DNA of 64,000 nucleotides from Gnetum montanum. Lineage: Eukaryota; Streptophyta; Gnetopsida; Gnetales; Gnetaceae. The notes under the pieces were generated by a model. The model was not told the origin of the DNA. It ran no database searches and saw only the letters and a list, made by a program, of their open reading frames with translations. The stretch covers positions 566,167 to 630,166 of the forward strand of contig MNCI01002996.1 of the NCBI GenBank assembly GCA_015680685.1, in the 5' to 3' direction. Shown piece by piece: positions 36,911-49,845 of the stretch. A program made the translations under genes and the position numbers. Positions within the stretch are counted from its first letter, which is position 1, and each line of letters opens with the position of its first letter.

Positions 36911-37345
36911 TTGCATGTAGGCAATGTTAAACTTTGCAAAAATCATGACTTCTACAAGCAATTACACCTTGTGTCACTGTATGCAATGCATGGAACTTTC
37001 TTTTTCTCTATCTTTTTGAATGTAGTATCCTTTGATATTTCTAGGGAAAGATTGCAGATTCCTAGGCATGCATTGATAGTGCTTAACCATGCTCTTCTCA
37101 TTATGATTGGGAAGTCCCCCCCTACCATTGTTTACTTGAATTACTAGGAAGTCAGCCAGGTATGACCACCCACAAACAGTGGTAATAATGTCTTCCACCA
37201 GTCCCAATGGGACAGTGATGGATTGGTTTGCCAACTCTAGATGGATATTGCTCTATTTTAATGGAGGCATGTTCTAAGCCTTGTACATTTCTTGAAAAAT
37301 AAAGTTGACACCGAAACTTGAATCCAAAAAAACCTTTCACAGTGC
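36911..37345 (-). pseudogene. F aspartic protease
   Basis: At 36974-37234 it reads ANQSITVPLGLVEDIITTVC and GWSYLADFLVIQV, close to K. The active site at 37316-37324 reads D-S-S instead of D-S-G, followed by FGVNFI. The end of the domain shifts frame near 37120. Confidence 0.7.
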
Positions 37346-39976
37346 ATTTTCAGCAATTTGTAAGTATATCAGAGGACTCCCAAGATAAGAGAATTTCCTG
37401 GGAAGATGGCTAGCTTTGATCCAATCAGTGATGACATGTGTTAGCATGACCATATTCATTGAGTGCGGTGGTTGAGCTGAATGAGGCTTCGAAGTTTTGA
37501 TTGATACTGAGGCATCTAAGGAATCAACCGCTTGTGATTGCAAGGGCTTGGTTGGACTATTGGTTCTAAAGAAAGGTCTTTTCTTCATGTGGTTGTTGGA
37601 ACCAACAGTAGGTTAAGAGTTAATAGCCCTCGTGGCATTACGTTGTTGTGGCTGGGTAGGGATTTCACATTGCATCGTGGGAATAGGTCGTAGTGGAGCT
37701 ATTGGTGGAAGAGATGTGGTTGAATGAGAAGGATGATATGCTTGTAGAATATCACCCTTAGAAGAGGGAGTCCCATAATACTCATGGGCTTAGTAGTGAG
37801 GTTGAGGAGTGACGTAACTAGTAGATTCATGTGGGGAGATTGGCTATTGCATGTAATATCCATACAGGTCAGGTTGCTAGTAAACATACTATTGCCTTGG
37901 TTGTGGAATTCTCCATGATTGTGGGTGCTACCACTATTGATATTTCCCAATCAGTTGTGGTGGAGTTCCACTGGGATAATATGTTAACGGTTAGTGAAAC
38001 TACCTTGGGTTACCTTGAGGATAAGGTCACCTTTAGGGTTTTTATCTTTTGTTTAATTGTGGGTTGAGTGCATACACCTCAAACTTCTGCAGATGTGAGA
38101 TTACATGGCAACATCCCTTAGGATGGTCGTATTGACATATCTCACATCCACTATCATTTTTGTTTCCAAATCCACAACCTCTTTAATGATGGAAACTTTG
38201 CCCTTACCCTTGCTATGTGCATGTTCAACTTCTCTCTTTTTCCTTTTTTGTGATCACTACCTTGCTCTCTAGACTCCTCTACTATTTTAAGAATAGTTTG
38301 AAATCTATTGTCTAGGGAATTCCACATTTAGTCTACTTTTTCCAAAACTTTTGATATCATCTTTTGGATAAGCAAAGTTTTCCTATTCACCATCTCTTCG
38401 AGTGGTGACTCTTCTTCATCCTCACAAAATCTTACTTCCCTCTTCCGAAGGGAAGGATCTCAGTTATACTCTTCCACAATTTCTCTCTTTCGTAGCTCAC
38501 CTTCATCCTTAGTAACTTGCTCTAATAGTCTTTGAATTTGATGGAACCTAAGCTTGAATAGTCTCCCTTAGGCATAAGTCCCAAGCGTTCTTCTCATTTC
38601 ATGCCTAAGCCCATCCACAAGATGGCACAGTTGATCCCTTTGCGAATAACCATGGCTAGGATAATGATGTAACAGTGCATAATATCGGCCCATGGTAAGG
38701 GTTCATGTCCTCCTTATTTCTAGCCTTGGATTTACCTTCGCAAGTTAGACACTCAGGAGTATGTTTGGTACTTGTCATTAAATAGTTCTAACATAGTACT
38801 TCACCTACGAATGGATTCCAATTCTAAAGACCGATACTAGCTTTCCACTTCTTTAACTACTATCTATGGAAAAAACTTAAGTTTTTTCCATTCGTTCTCT
38901 ATATTTTATAAGGCACAAGCATCATGGAATGCTTGTAAGTAATTCTAAGGATCAGTGTTGTATCCTCCTTCAAATCATGGGATATTGTTCATATTTAATC
39001 TCTTGATCCTACTATTTTTCTGGTGCCTTGTTGGAATTCTAACAACCTCAGTTATGTCCAACATACTTTGAGTAGTGAGTAGGGATTCATCGTGATCGTC
39101 TCGTCCATGGCATCTATGATGCCTATGTTGTTCCCTACTCTTCCTTCTTCTATGTCATGACTCTCTAGAGTACCCTTGTCCTCTTTCCTGCCTATTTCGT
39201 CTATGACTTTCACTTTCACTACCTTTAATCCCATGGTATTTCTCTTTATGACCACATCTGGATATTGAAAGAGAGGATGAAGGAGATGATGAAGGTGAAT
39301 AACAAAGAGAACCATCACCATGATGGTGTCTGCTACCTTCTCTTTTGCGATCTTGACCCCGATCGCGATTACGATTAGAATGTCCACCTTTATCATGAGT
39401 TCATGTCCCTTTTTTGGATCCTTTATGCCCATGGGTATCAGGACCTAGGCTATGAATAGTGCAATGAAGGTCCTAATACACAACCCCTTGGCCAAAGTCA
39501 AGGGGAGGAATATCGTTGTGTGGCCAACTACTTGAGGTAGGTTCACCACCTTCATTTTCACTTAAGACACGTGGGGCATCCTGGGACCACTTACCCTTCA
39601 AATACTTATGATGTCTCTCTTGTTGCAAGTCCCTTTGAAGTTATGCCTCTGTGGGATGGTATTCTCTCAAGTCATGGTCTTGCACAATGTATTCTACGTG
39701 TAATTGCAGCATGCCAATTCGTGTGAGAGAATGAAGAAGCATGCTCAAGACTGAACGATTGGGAGGTAACACTATGTTATCTCCTAAGTCTCACCAACAA
39801 AATTGTTCATCTTGATGGAGGATAAAGGTGAAGTCTGGTATATACTCATCGAGATGAATATATACCACTAGAACTTGTTGAGGAATTGGCGGATCAATGT
39901 CATGTATATTATGTTGTCGATTATTTTCTGTTTCAGACCTAGGAAGTGAGGCACTTTTGTACGAAGAAGGAGATAT
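37346..39976 (-). pseudogene. F gag
   Basis: Gag codons begin near 39976, where the start codon reads ATA instead of ATG (then SPSSYKSAS, as in K). The N-terminal part (39791-39960) has PDFTFILHQDEQ, shared with K and C. The core (38600-39060) and the Gln/Pro-rich end (37600-37950) follow in broken frames. A Glu/Lys-rich coiled part lies at 38180-38540. Stops run throughout. Confidence 0.65.
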
Positions 39977-40091
39977 ATTTGCTTGTTCAGTGTGCAATGT
40001 ACTCTTGTTTATTATTTCCTTAATCAACCCTAAGGATTCGTTCCAAAGATGTCAATGATTTCTTATGTTCTAGTTAGCGCGCAAACAACTA

Positions 40092-40111
40092 AGTTCCTGG
40101 CAATAGCGCCA
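40092..40111 (-). other. F primer-binding site (tRNA-Asp type)
   Basis: On the minus strand it reads TGGCGCTATTGCCAGGAACT, next to the LTR end. Confidence 0.8.
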
Positions 40112-40112
40112 A

Positions 40113-40958
40113 TGATGAGTGACAAGGTACCCCTACACTCAACCATATGAATACAAGCATTTCACACACGATTTATTCAAATTCCAAGGACTAAGTGCCT
40201 ATGCGCCTTTGTGAAACAAGGATGGGTTGGTTGATCATTATCTTCCCAAACTTACTTGTATGTCACGATCATATGGTTAAGTTTGAGGCATATGATTTTT
40301 ATAGCTTTTATGTTTTTATGTCCTGCTACTAATAAGGGAGGAGAGAGAGAGATAACTAAGTGACTAATTTAACTTAACTACTGATTAACTAGGATTTAAA
40401 CTAATCCTAACACTAGAATTCGTTCTCACTTGTCCTACGCATCCTGAACCAGCACAACACTACTGGGATTACGAAACGCTAATCGTTGCTGGGTTACCAA
40501 GTGCTACACGCATGCTCGAAGTGATCGTACTATGTGTGGTAATAACAGAAATGTAAAGTGCATAAAATAAAATAAAATAAATGCAAAAGAAAATAAAATA
40601 AAGGAAATGAGTAAGAAAACAAATCTCAAGTACTGCATAGATGAATCCAAGAGCTTGTCTTTATTTCCATACACAAGGTGTGCTCAAGTACACAATGCTT
40701 GAATAAAGATCCATCCACACTTAGACCTCCTGCTATAGGCACTTGGAAAATACTCTAACTTGACTCCTAAAAGACTTCTCTTGAAAGACTTCCTTCTAAG
40801 AATTCCTCCCAAGACTTCTTCCTAAATTATGCGCCTGGGCACTGTATTTATAGACTTGGGAGAAACTACTCTAATAATTAGAAAAATTTTCACTCTAATT
40901 TTAGAGAAATTGCCACTCTAATAATTAGAATAAACCACTAGAGTAACCGCTCTCATCA
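40113..40958 (-). repeat. 5' LTR of element F
   Basis: It is 846 bp. A reversed TATA box lies near 40848. The outer array has three CTAATTWTTAGA-type units at 40880-40935, one more than in the 3' LTR. A run of GACTTCT/GACTTCC repeats near 40775-40825 is also longer here. Confidence 0.85.
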
Positions 40959-43616
40959 CTGATGCTCTAATGTTTCATGGAGTTGGCACTTCCCATGGAC
41001 ATGGTAGTTGTGGAATCATCTAATTGGCTTTAACATACTAGGCTGCAAATAGTCATCACTCTTCCTCATAGGCTCTAGATTTGTCTCTGAATTCCTGGTA
41101 ATCCATAAGCTGTCAAGCCAATTCTATTGCTACATCTTTTTGGCCTTGATAGCTAGCCTTTACCACCTCTAGTTCAGAGTTTGCTACCTCTAATCTTTGT
41201 AATGTCTTCTTGTGTTTCGTAAACTTTGTCTCATATTTAGCATAGGTAGCAGCTACCTACTTCTCTAGCTTAATTCGTAGGTGCCCTACTATTAACATGG
41301 CCAAGTTGGCATACCACAGATTTACCAACTCCATGTACTTTGTGAGATCTTGGATCTGTAGGTCCCAACTTTTCAATTTTGCTTACTGGGCAAAGGCATA
41401 AGTGTTCTGTATGGGTTGTCAATCAGTGTGTTGAGCATTGAAATAATTAATGTGGTCCTTAGTCATATGTATCTCTTTTTCAATGATTCCCCTATACATT
41501 CTCACTTGGTCACGGAAGTGCTCCTTTAATTTTTCATGTCTCTTAGCCTCATTTTGCCATGCTCTTATTTCAATGGTTATCTTTTGTCGGATGGTGCGTA
41601 CCTCCTTTATTGAGAGGGTTCTATTTTCTCTAGCTAAGCAACTTATATCTTGGTTGACTCTTAATAGTTATTCTCACATTTTTTGAAAAATTTCCTCAAG
41701 AACATTCTTCTATTTTTCACCTATCGTCAACTGAAGATTTTCGGTAGCAAGGAGTTTATTCTCTTCTTATAAGGCCTTGAAAGCTTTGACATGTGCATCT
41801 ATCTAAGCTTGTGCTTTTGAAGCATCCCAATCAGCCTTCTCTTTTTCCATTATCACCCTTTTATTCTCCACTAACAATTTATTTAACTACTATATCCTAA
41901 ATGATTCTAACTAATTAGCTATAGTAAGTTGGGACAGATCCCGTTGTTCAGCTTGTAGGACAAAAAACTTTTCTCGGAGTCTCCATAACTTAATTTTTTG
42001 CATGTTTAGCCCTAACTTCTGCCATGATTAGCTTCCCTTTAATGGAAATGAGGTCTAACTATGCCATTGTGACATCTTGGGGGATGTCATTACTTATCCT
42101 ATTTGTAGTAAGCAATCTAAAGCATCCTCATGTTTCGCATAAGTCATTAAGGTACCAGCCAAACCTCGAGCATCACGTGCTCCTATGAAATCTACCAGTG
42201 GCACAACAAAGATATTAAATGATTCTTTGATATGTTCCATAACCACTTCTGTTGCTCCATCTACATCCTTATGTTGCATGACCACCACTCTGGCACCTTC
42301 ACCAATTTCTAATTGTACTTGGAATGATGTAGCATTTCCAGATATCTATTGTGATTAATGCAATTCTCCCCCCTCTTGTTTGAATTGAGACCTTGCCCCT
42401 TTTAAGATCAATTGATATGGTGGGCTAACCAACATTATCGATCACCTTGAAGAGATTGACCTCATCCCTAGTTTTTCAACTGACTATCTCTGTGATGGCC
42501 CTGAGATGGCTCATCAACGGTTAGTAATCTTGTAGCGACGATGGTGGTTGTTGGTCTTGCTAGCCTATGGACTACATGCTAGGCCCTGCTTCTTATTATT
42601 AGTTAAGCCTTATGTCTGGAAGTTAGCTAAGCCCTACTGTTTAAGGTTTAGTGGACCTAACTGGTTGTTCTTGTTCAAGCTCCAATGTCTAATCAACATT
42701 TTTCCTTGATACTGGTGGCTTAAGTAATTCAACATATGAAGCATTTCGAGCTTTTCTGAGGACATCATTAGTATGTCCCAAAATTCCATCATGTCAACAT
42801 AGCATCCTAATTAGACACAGAAATGATAGTGCAAACTTTCCTATCCTTTGCTCTTCAAACCACCTTAATATTTTTGTTAAATACAGATGGGGAAAATTGG
42901 TATCAACCTTACCCATCAAAATTGCACTTTCTTTGGCCACATAGGTAGAAATCCTATTTAACCCCTTTGTTGGGAAAATGTGATAGGTGTCAATTTTAAA
43001 GTAAATTCTCTCTTCAAGGGTTAGTTCTCCATATGTCTTGTCTTTTTTGCCGTATGCCCTTTTTAACCACACTTTTCTTGCATCTGTATCGAAGCAAGTG
43101 GAAAAATGAGCAACTTTAGGCCTTATATTTGGAAGATTTAAAACTTCTAAAATGGCTTTTGTGGAGAAGTCAACTGAAATTCCACCAATATCGATGATGG
43201 TTCCTTCCTCCTTATTGTACCAAAATTGATAAGTTTCACCCAAATACCATTCTCCACTTTTTGAGAGGATAGGCCATAGTGGAGATCCCTTGAGTCGATC
43301 CTTGACTAGTTTAGGGGTGAATTCAGTAAAAGGCCTAAATTAAGTTCTACAATCACTATAGCGAATATGGACCTTTCCCGAATGACTTGAACACATTCCA
43401 GGGACAACGTGAGAGATGTTGTCCTTGTTTGGGTGCCCTAACCTCTCCACCTTCTACTTGGCCAAATTGTATAGTAATAGGGGTTTCCTAATGGATGCTA
43501 AACGATTGTACCTCTTGTTCTACATGTTCCACATGAGGTTCTTTGCCTCTACCTCTTCTCGGGTGTTTAGCTGCACCTTGAGAAGGTCCTCCTTGTTGTC
43601 CTCGTTTAGGGGACAT
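40959..43616 (-). pseudogene. M ORF3: globular domain plus coiled coil
   Basis: The start is proposed at 43616-43614 (MSPKRGQQGGPSQGAAKHPR), just after a pyrimidine-poor TGATTACAG that could be a splice acceptor. After stops and a shift, 43243-42794 is an open frame of 149 codons. It has GETYQFWYNKEEG, ISVDFSTKAILEVLNLP, ELTLEERIYFKIDTYHIFP and LNRISTYVAKESAILM. This resembles the extra plant-transposon ORF of some Athila-type elements (VDFS..AI...L.LP pattern). The part from 42300 to 40959 looks like a coiled coil in shifted frames. It continues at 32598-32295. Function unknown; a structural or particle role is only a guess. Confidence 0.6.
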
Positions 43617-45700
43617 CTGTAATCACATAAAGATTGATTGTTAGTAAGGTTATTTAAAGAAATTGAATTATCTCATACCTTACTCATTGCCTTTAATAAA
43701 TGTCTAATTCTTTGCTTAGTGTGATTTCAGAGTTAGAAATTTTTCAAGGAAGTTCCCCTAAATAGTTTTAATGTCAGGCTAGATTTGCTCAGGTGACTCC
43801 AATAATAATTTAAATGAATTGGGTGAAGGAAGAAAATTAGTTTAGCATGAGTTTTTAATATTTCCTAAGAGTACTTACCCCTATGATATCCTTTAGGCGA
43901 TAGCAAATTTTGAAAAATTTATGTGTAAATTCTATCATACCCTTCCCCCACGACTAAGTTAAACACTCCAAGTTTAATTAGGTTTGACTGAAAAAGAAAT
44001 CAGTGTTAATAAGCAAAATATTGATGGTTGAATTTTAGATTCTCAAATCGCTAAAAATCATGGAAGAAAATTTGAACTCCCCCTGCATCAACTATTGAAA
44101 ATGACTTCTATAGCATGCGGGGGTCCCATATATATAGTTTTTATAGACGTGATATCACGTACTCGATAGCATGTACCCGGATTGTGTTGGACCTAATACT
44201 GAGTACCCAATATTGCATCCTATCCAAAATAAGGTACTTAGTAAATTTGATGATTTTTTGAGTTTTTATGGCCAAAAATGAAGGATTTGATGTAGATTTG
44301 AAATGTTTAAGATAATGTTAACTAGAAATAAAGGCACCAAAGGTGTAATGGAGTGGAGTTATACAATGAAGTTCTTTGAAAAGGGTGAGGAAAAAGGACA
44401 CGTAGTGGTTCTACGGAATATTCGATTAAAATGATGACAAAGGAAAGAATAGATTTGGCAATGGAATACTCAAAGGGTATAAAATGATGTGGTGATGTGC
44501 AACAAGTACAAATTACAAAAGTCACATAAGTGGGTCCTTCCCAAAGTAGGTTCCAACCTATAATGCCCTTGTGTAACCACACCTTAGAATGTTCGTAGGC
44601 ACTAGAAGGGTTAAATGCAACCTACACCTATGCAACAAAACACACACATGTTAAGTACCACCACTATGAGGTATGAATTCTATGCCACACAAGATAGAAC
44701 TTAGAAGTATCTAGACCATGAGATGAGACGAATTGCAGAAGGGATTGCAAAGATCGGAATATAAGGTAACTTACCTTGGGCACAATGAATCCTAAGTGTT
44801 GTGCATGATTAAAGTACCATTAGCCTGTTGCTCCAAGATCAAAACCAAGTCCATATCTCTGATCAATAATATCGCATTGTTTCATCCCGATGATAGACAA
44901 CCATAAGAGCATCATGATAGCAAGGCATAAAATCACTTACCATTTTGTGCAAGGGAGGAGTGATTCAAATTTGTCCATAACACTTTTTTTTTCTTAGCTT
45001 TTCTTTTTGTTTCATTTCTTATTATTATTTTGTCTTCTTCTTTGGCACTTTGTCTTTTCCAAAGGTGATCCAAAGAAGCTGCCAACCTTCAGGCATGGGT
45101 GCATGTCTTTCTAGTGGGACCCTCTAGAACAGCATTGAGTACCTTTATTACAACTTTTAGTTCCATTTTTCATTAGATCTACAAGGATTTTAGTACAACC
45201 AAGTTGCATGATAGCACATGTAGATGTCACCAAAGAGAATCCACAAGTTTCCTTGATGTCACACCCTTACCATTCCCTCTTAGTTCATCACTCTTCACTC
45301 TAGGCATAATGAATATAAAGTTACTTTAATTTTTAATGATAACAACAATATTATCGTACCCAAAGTAGAACCTCTTATTAATAGAATGGGTGAGTGGATG
45401 TTGTGGGCTCACTATCCAAATAATTAGTCACTTGTAACTTGATAACATAGAACAACACCTCAACTAACTAGTTACATAAGTATTTTATTCACAAATGATA
45501 TTACCCTCAAAAAGATAAAACGAGAAATTAGAAAACAAAAATTGAAAAACAAAAAACTGTAAAACCAAAGAAAATGAAAAACATTTACTAATTCTACTTG
45601 TTAGAATGGGGGATATCCCCCACGACTAAACCTTTGATCATGACAAGAATTAATAAATGGAAAGTTAGGATCCATGCATGTTGGAAATATTGGGGTCTGA
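43617..45700 (-). other. M: noncoding 3' block between gag and ORF3
   Basis: It lies between the gag end and ORF3. Polypurine-tract-like motifs (reversed) are at 45611-45630 and 43941-43960. A GATATC-type mini-array with a TATATATA run lies at about 44128-44215 and looks like part of an LTR U3. A purine-rich tract (reversed) is at 44985-45060. It aligns in part with 1-600 and 51180-51960. No gene was seen. Confidence 0.6.
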
Positions 45701-46482
45701 TCATATCCAAAACACTAGGTGTCTTTTGGTGTAGTGGCAGGAATGTACCCAAATTGAGATTCACACACTTGATTAAAGTAGGCATAGTGGGGTAGATTAT
45801 AAGATGTGGCCATGTGATAAGAAGTTGACCCACTATGGCACCCACGACCATAAGGCGGTATGCAAGGATTGATATGTCTCCTTACATTGTTATATTCATT
45901 AGGTTGCATGGTTGTTAGAGTGTTAATTGGTAGCCCAGAGAAGGTAACAGGAGACATTGAGTTTGAAGAGGAAGATGCCTCACAGTGTTGGGCTTGTGTT
46001 GAGTTGGAAGATGTAGTGGTTTTAGAACCATGCTGTCTCTTTCTATGACCATGCCTAAACAAAGGATGCTTCTGACATTGTGGAGGACTTCCACTGTTGT
46101 TGATAGTAGCAACACAAGTAATGTTTGTTGGTTGGTGTTGTGGTGCAAAACCTTCCAATACTACTGGTGGCAATGTAGAAGGAGGTGAAGGATGTGAATA
46201 TTAAGAGTAAGGAGAAGTGTAAGGAACATGAGGTGGTGATCCCGTAGGAGAGGACATGGGTTGATGATACTTGGGAGAATGATAACGATGAGGTGAAGTA
46301 AAGAATGTTGATCCAGTTGGAGAAACAAGGTGTTGAACATAATAAGCACTTAGTTTCGGGTGATATGAAGGGTGTGGCCAGTTGGGCAATGGCCTCCCAC
46401 AAAACTGGGTGTTTTGCCATTACGGTTGAACATGATACTTCTGTACGAAATCTAGATGTAACATTCTTTTCCAATGCTTAGG
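45701..46482 (-). pseudogene. M gag, C-terminal part
   Basis: It contains an HYYSP/SPKYHQPM-like stretch, then PPHVPYTSPY, then EGFAPQHQPTN (46173-46400), the Pro/His/Gln-rich gag C-terminus, matching H at 55930-56150. It continues to about 45715. Protease sequence does not follow, so gag passes directly to the noncoding block. K is inserted at 46483, within the zinc-knuckle part. Confidence 0.65.
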
Positions 46483-47258
46483 TGATGCGACGCGATATCG
46501 CATCCCACGTGATATCGTGGTGCGTCGCCAAGTCTATAAATAAGAGGCGGCTCTCCCTTGTTTCCACATCTAGGCCTAGACCATCGCGAAACTCTGGCAG
46601 TTTTACCTCTCCAAAGATAGAATAATTTCCATGTACCCGTAGTAGGAACTCCAAAGTGAACGGAGCTTTATTTGAGCAAATATTGTACCTGAACACAAGT
46701 TTGTGTACGACCATAAAGACTAACTTCTTGGATAAACCTTGCAGTGCATGGAATAGGCTAAATAGGATTTTATTTACTATTATTTATTATTTACCATTTA
46801 ATGCTTTATTAGTTAATTAATCTCTCTCAACCCTTCTCTCCTAGTTAAGTGCCTCAGTACAACCGCTTTGAGCACGTGCGTTACACTTGGTGATCCCAAC
46901 AATGACTAGCGTTTGGTAACCAAGGTTGCATTGGTTCAGGGTGTGAACGGTAAGTGGGAATGGATGCTGATGCTAGGTTAATTAAGGTAGTTGGTTAGTT
47001 AAATTTAGTCAATTAGTCTCTTCACCCTTCACATTATTAGCATAGGAGATAAAATAGAAAAAATATATAAATCATATACCTCAGACTTACTTAACCATAC
47101 AACCGTGACAAATACAAGTAAGTATGGGAAGATAACGAATGATTAACCTTAAGTGTTCCATAATGCGTGTAGGCACTTAGTTTATGGAGTTCGACCAGAT
47201 CGTGTGTGTAACGCTCGTATTCGTATGGTTGAGTGTAGGGGTACCTCGTCACTCATCA
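46483..47258 (+). repeat. 5' LTR of element K
   Basis: It is 776 bp, TGATGCGACG to CACTCATCA. Two GATATC units (46493 and 46511) and a TATA box at 46534-46541 lie in U3. U5 has two TTGGTGATCCC-type units. Its array is about 44 bp shorter than in the partner LTR. Confidence 0.9.
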
Positions 47259-47259
47259 T

Positions 47260-47279
47260 TAGCGTCGTTGCCAGGAACT
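47260..47279 (+). other. K primer-binding site (tRNA-Asp type)
   Basis: TAGCGTCGTTGCCAGGAACT follows the LTR with one base between. It differs from the tRNA-Asp complement mainly by transitions. Confidence 0.8.
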
Positions 47280-47403
47280 AAGTGTTTGTGTGCTAAGTAG
47301 AACATAGGAAATTATCCACATCATTGGGAGCTTAAACAAACCCTCTGGGTTAATTAAACAAAAATTTATATAATGGTTAAATAGCACACTGACTTAAATC
47401 AAG

Positions 47404-49845
47404 ATGTCTTCTTCTCATAAGAGCAATTCACCACCTAGGGATCATACTAGATACCATCGGCAGTATAACACACATAACCAAAATCTGCCAGTTTCTCAAT
47501 AGCATCAAGTAGTATATACTCATCATGATGAGTACATACCTGATTTTACCTTTATCCTCCATCAGGATGAATAGCTGTGATGGAGAGACTTGCATGGTAA
47601 CATAATGTTACCCCCAGATCATTCAGTCCCAAACATGCTCCTCCGTGCTCTTGCGCAGATCGACATGACACAGCTATATGCTAAATATGTTGTAGGTGAT
47701 TTAGACATAAGGGATTATCATCCCACAGAAGCACAATGTTTAAGGAACTCACGGCAGGAGAGCCACAATAGACTGTTGAAGGGCAAAGGGGTCCCGCACG
47801 TCCTAAGTGAAATCGAAGATGGTGAACCACTTCTAATGGGTTCTCCATCCAATGATGTTCCCCCTCCTAACGATGGTGAGGAGGTGGGGTATCAGAACCT
47901 GCACTCCATGATACACAACCTTGGTTCTGATCCTCGTGAACACCAACTATTCACTGAGGGAACAACAACACATGACAAGGACAGGCACTTGGATCTTCAT
48001 AACGATCAAGGCCGTAGCAACCGAAGAGAAGGTAAGAAGCATCATCATGGTAATGGTTCTTCTTCTTCTTCCCCTTCATCACATCACTCACCCTCTCCTT
48101 CCACATCTGGGCACAGCCACAAAGAGCATAACGGTGAGGATAAAGGTAGGCAAAATGAGAGACCTTGATGAGAGAGTCAAGAGCAAGGACAAGGGCATGA
48201 ACGAAGGAAAAGTAGGGAACAATGGAGACATCATAGATGTCATGAAAGAGATGACCATGACGAGCCCCTAATTGCAACCCGAAGTATGCTAGATATTACA
48301 GAGGTCGTTAGGATATCCACAAGGCATCAAAAAGATAGTCGGATCAAAAGATTAGATATGAATAATATCCCATGCTTCGAAGGGAGATACAACGCTGATC
48401 CACAAAATCATTTACAGGAATTCCATGATGCCTGCGCCTTGCAAAATATAGAAAACAAGTGGCAGAAACTAAAGTCGTTTCCTAGGACACTCATAAAGGA
48501 AGTAGAGAGTTGGTACCGGTCCTTACAACCGAAAATCATTAGGAGATGGAGTACGATGTTAGAATTGTTCAACAATAAATACCAAACATACTCAAGAGTG
48601 TCTAAATTGCGTAAGCAAATCCAAGGATGGAAACAGGGTAATCATGAACCCTTGGATGCTGCCATGGGCCGATACTATGCATTGCTACATTGTTGCCCAG
48701 GCCATGGTTATGCGTAGTGGGATAAACTCTGCCACCTTGTAGATGGGCTAAGGTATGAAACTAGGAGAAGCCTTGGGACTTATGCCCAAGGGAGATTATC
48801 TAAGCTTAGAACCCATGAAATTCATCGATTGTTGGAGCAAGTAGCCAAAGAAGAAGGGGAGCTACAAAAAAGAGAAAGTTTGGAAGAATATAATCGCGAT
48901 CCTTCGCTTCAAAGGAAGGGAGTGAAATTTTGTGATGAAGAGGATGAGTCACCACTTGAAGAGTTGGTGAATAGAAAAACCTTGCTACTCCAGAAGTTAA
49001 CAACAGAAGTTTCTACTAAGGTGGATCAATTGTGGAATTCCTTAGACTCCAGACTTGAAACTATCTTGAAAATCGTAAAGGAGTCTAAGCAGGAATGAGG
49101 TAGTGACTCTGATAAGAACAAGCGAAGAGACGCATGCCATGCACGTAACAATGGTAAGGGAAAAATAACTATCTCCGATGTCGTTGTCGATTTAGACACA
49201 GACAATGACGATGGATGTGGGATCTGCCAATATGACCATCCTAAGGGATGTTGTCCAATCATCTCACATCTACAAGAGTCTAGGGTGTATGCACTTAACC
49301 CAAGACTTAACAGATGGCAAGCACCTCGAAGGTTACCTTATCCCCAAGGTAACCCAAGATAGTTCCACCAACCATTAACATACTGTCCAAGTGGAACTCT
49401 GCCACAACCCATCAGGCAACATCAGCAGTGGTAACACCCATAGTCATGGGGGATGCCACCGCCAAGACAATAATACCCTTACCGGCAACCTGATCCTTAT
49501 GGCTATTACATGCAACAGCCAGTTTCTCCAAGTGACTCTATGGATCACACTACTCCCCAACATCACTACCAAGTTCGGGAGTACTTTAGAAGGACTCCTT
49601 CTCCTCTGGGAGACACTCCACATCCATACCATCCTCTAAATCCATCCACCACTCTTCTGCTGGTAGTTCCACTACCACCTACTCCAACAATGCAAGGGGA
49701 ACTCCCCACTCAACTGCAGCAACATAATGCTACGAGAGCTGTAAACATTCAACCCACTGTTGGTTTTGACAACCGCAAGAAGAGAAGACCTTTCTTCAGA
49801 ACTAAATGCCCAGAAAAGCTCTCACAATAACAAGCGATTGAGTCT
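47404..49845 (+). pseudogene. K gag
   Basis: The start is the ATG at 47404 (MSSSHKSNSPPRDHT). One frame runs to the protease with no frameshift but about a dozen stops. Domains in order: PDFTFILHQDE (47530), Ser-rich and His-rich stretch (48040-48120), core with LIATRSMLDITEVVRI, FHDACALQNIENKWQKLKSF and ESWYRSLQP (48265-48540), LNRL-like and coiled parts (48829-49098), a zinc-knuckle-like CGICQYDHPKGCCPI near 49216, and the Pro/Gln-rich end (49390-49830). The stop codons are mostly explained by C-to-T changes in CAA, CAG and CGA. It would form the particle and bind RNA. Confidence 0.85.

Larger units (their letters stand above)
32599..40958 (-). mobile_element. Athila-like element F, full length with assembly gap
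   Basis: The 5' LTR is 40113-40958 and the 3' LTR 32599-33411. TSDs are TTGAT (32594-32598) and CTGAT (40959-40963), one transition apart. The internal order on the minus strand is primer site, gag, protease, RT, gap, integrase end, 3' noncoding region, polypurine tract. It lies inside ORF3-type sequence of M. It is broken by many stops. Confidence 0.85.

Noticed and set aside
47951-48277. Antisense ORF of 108 codons in K
   Set aside because: It is the shadow of the gag frame, which carries the recognisable domains.
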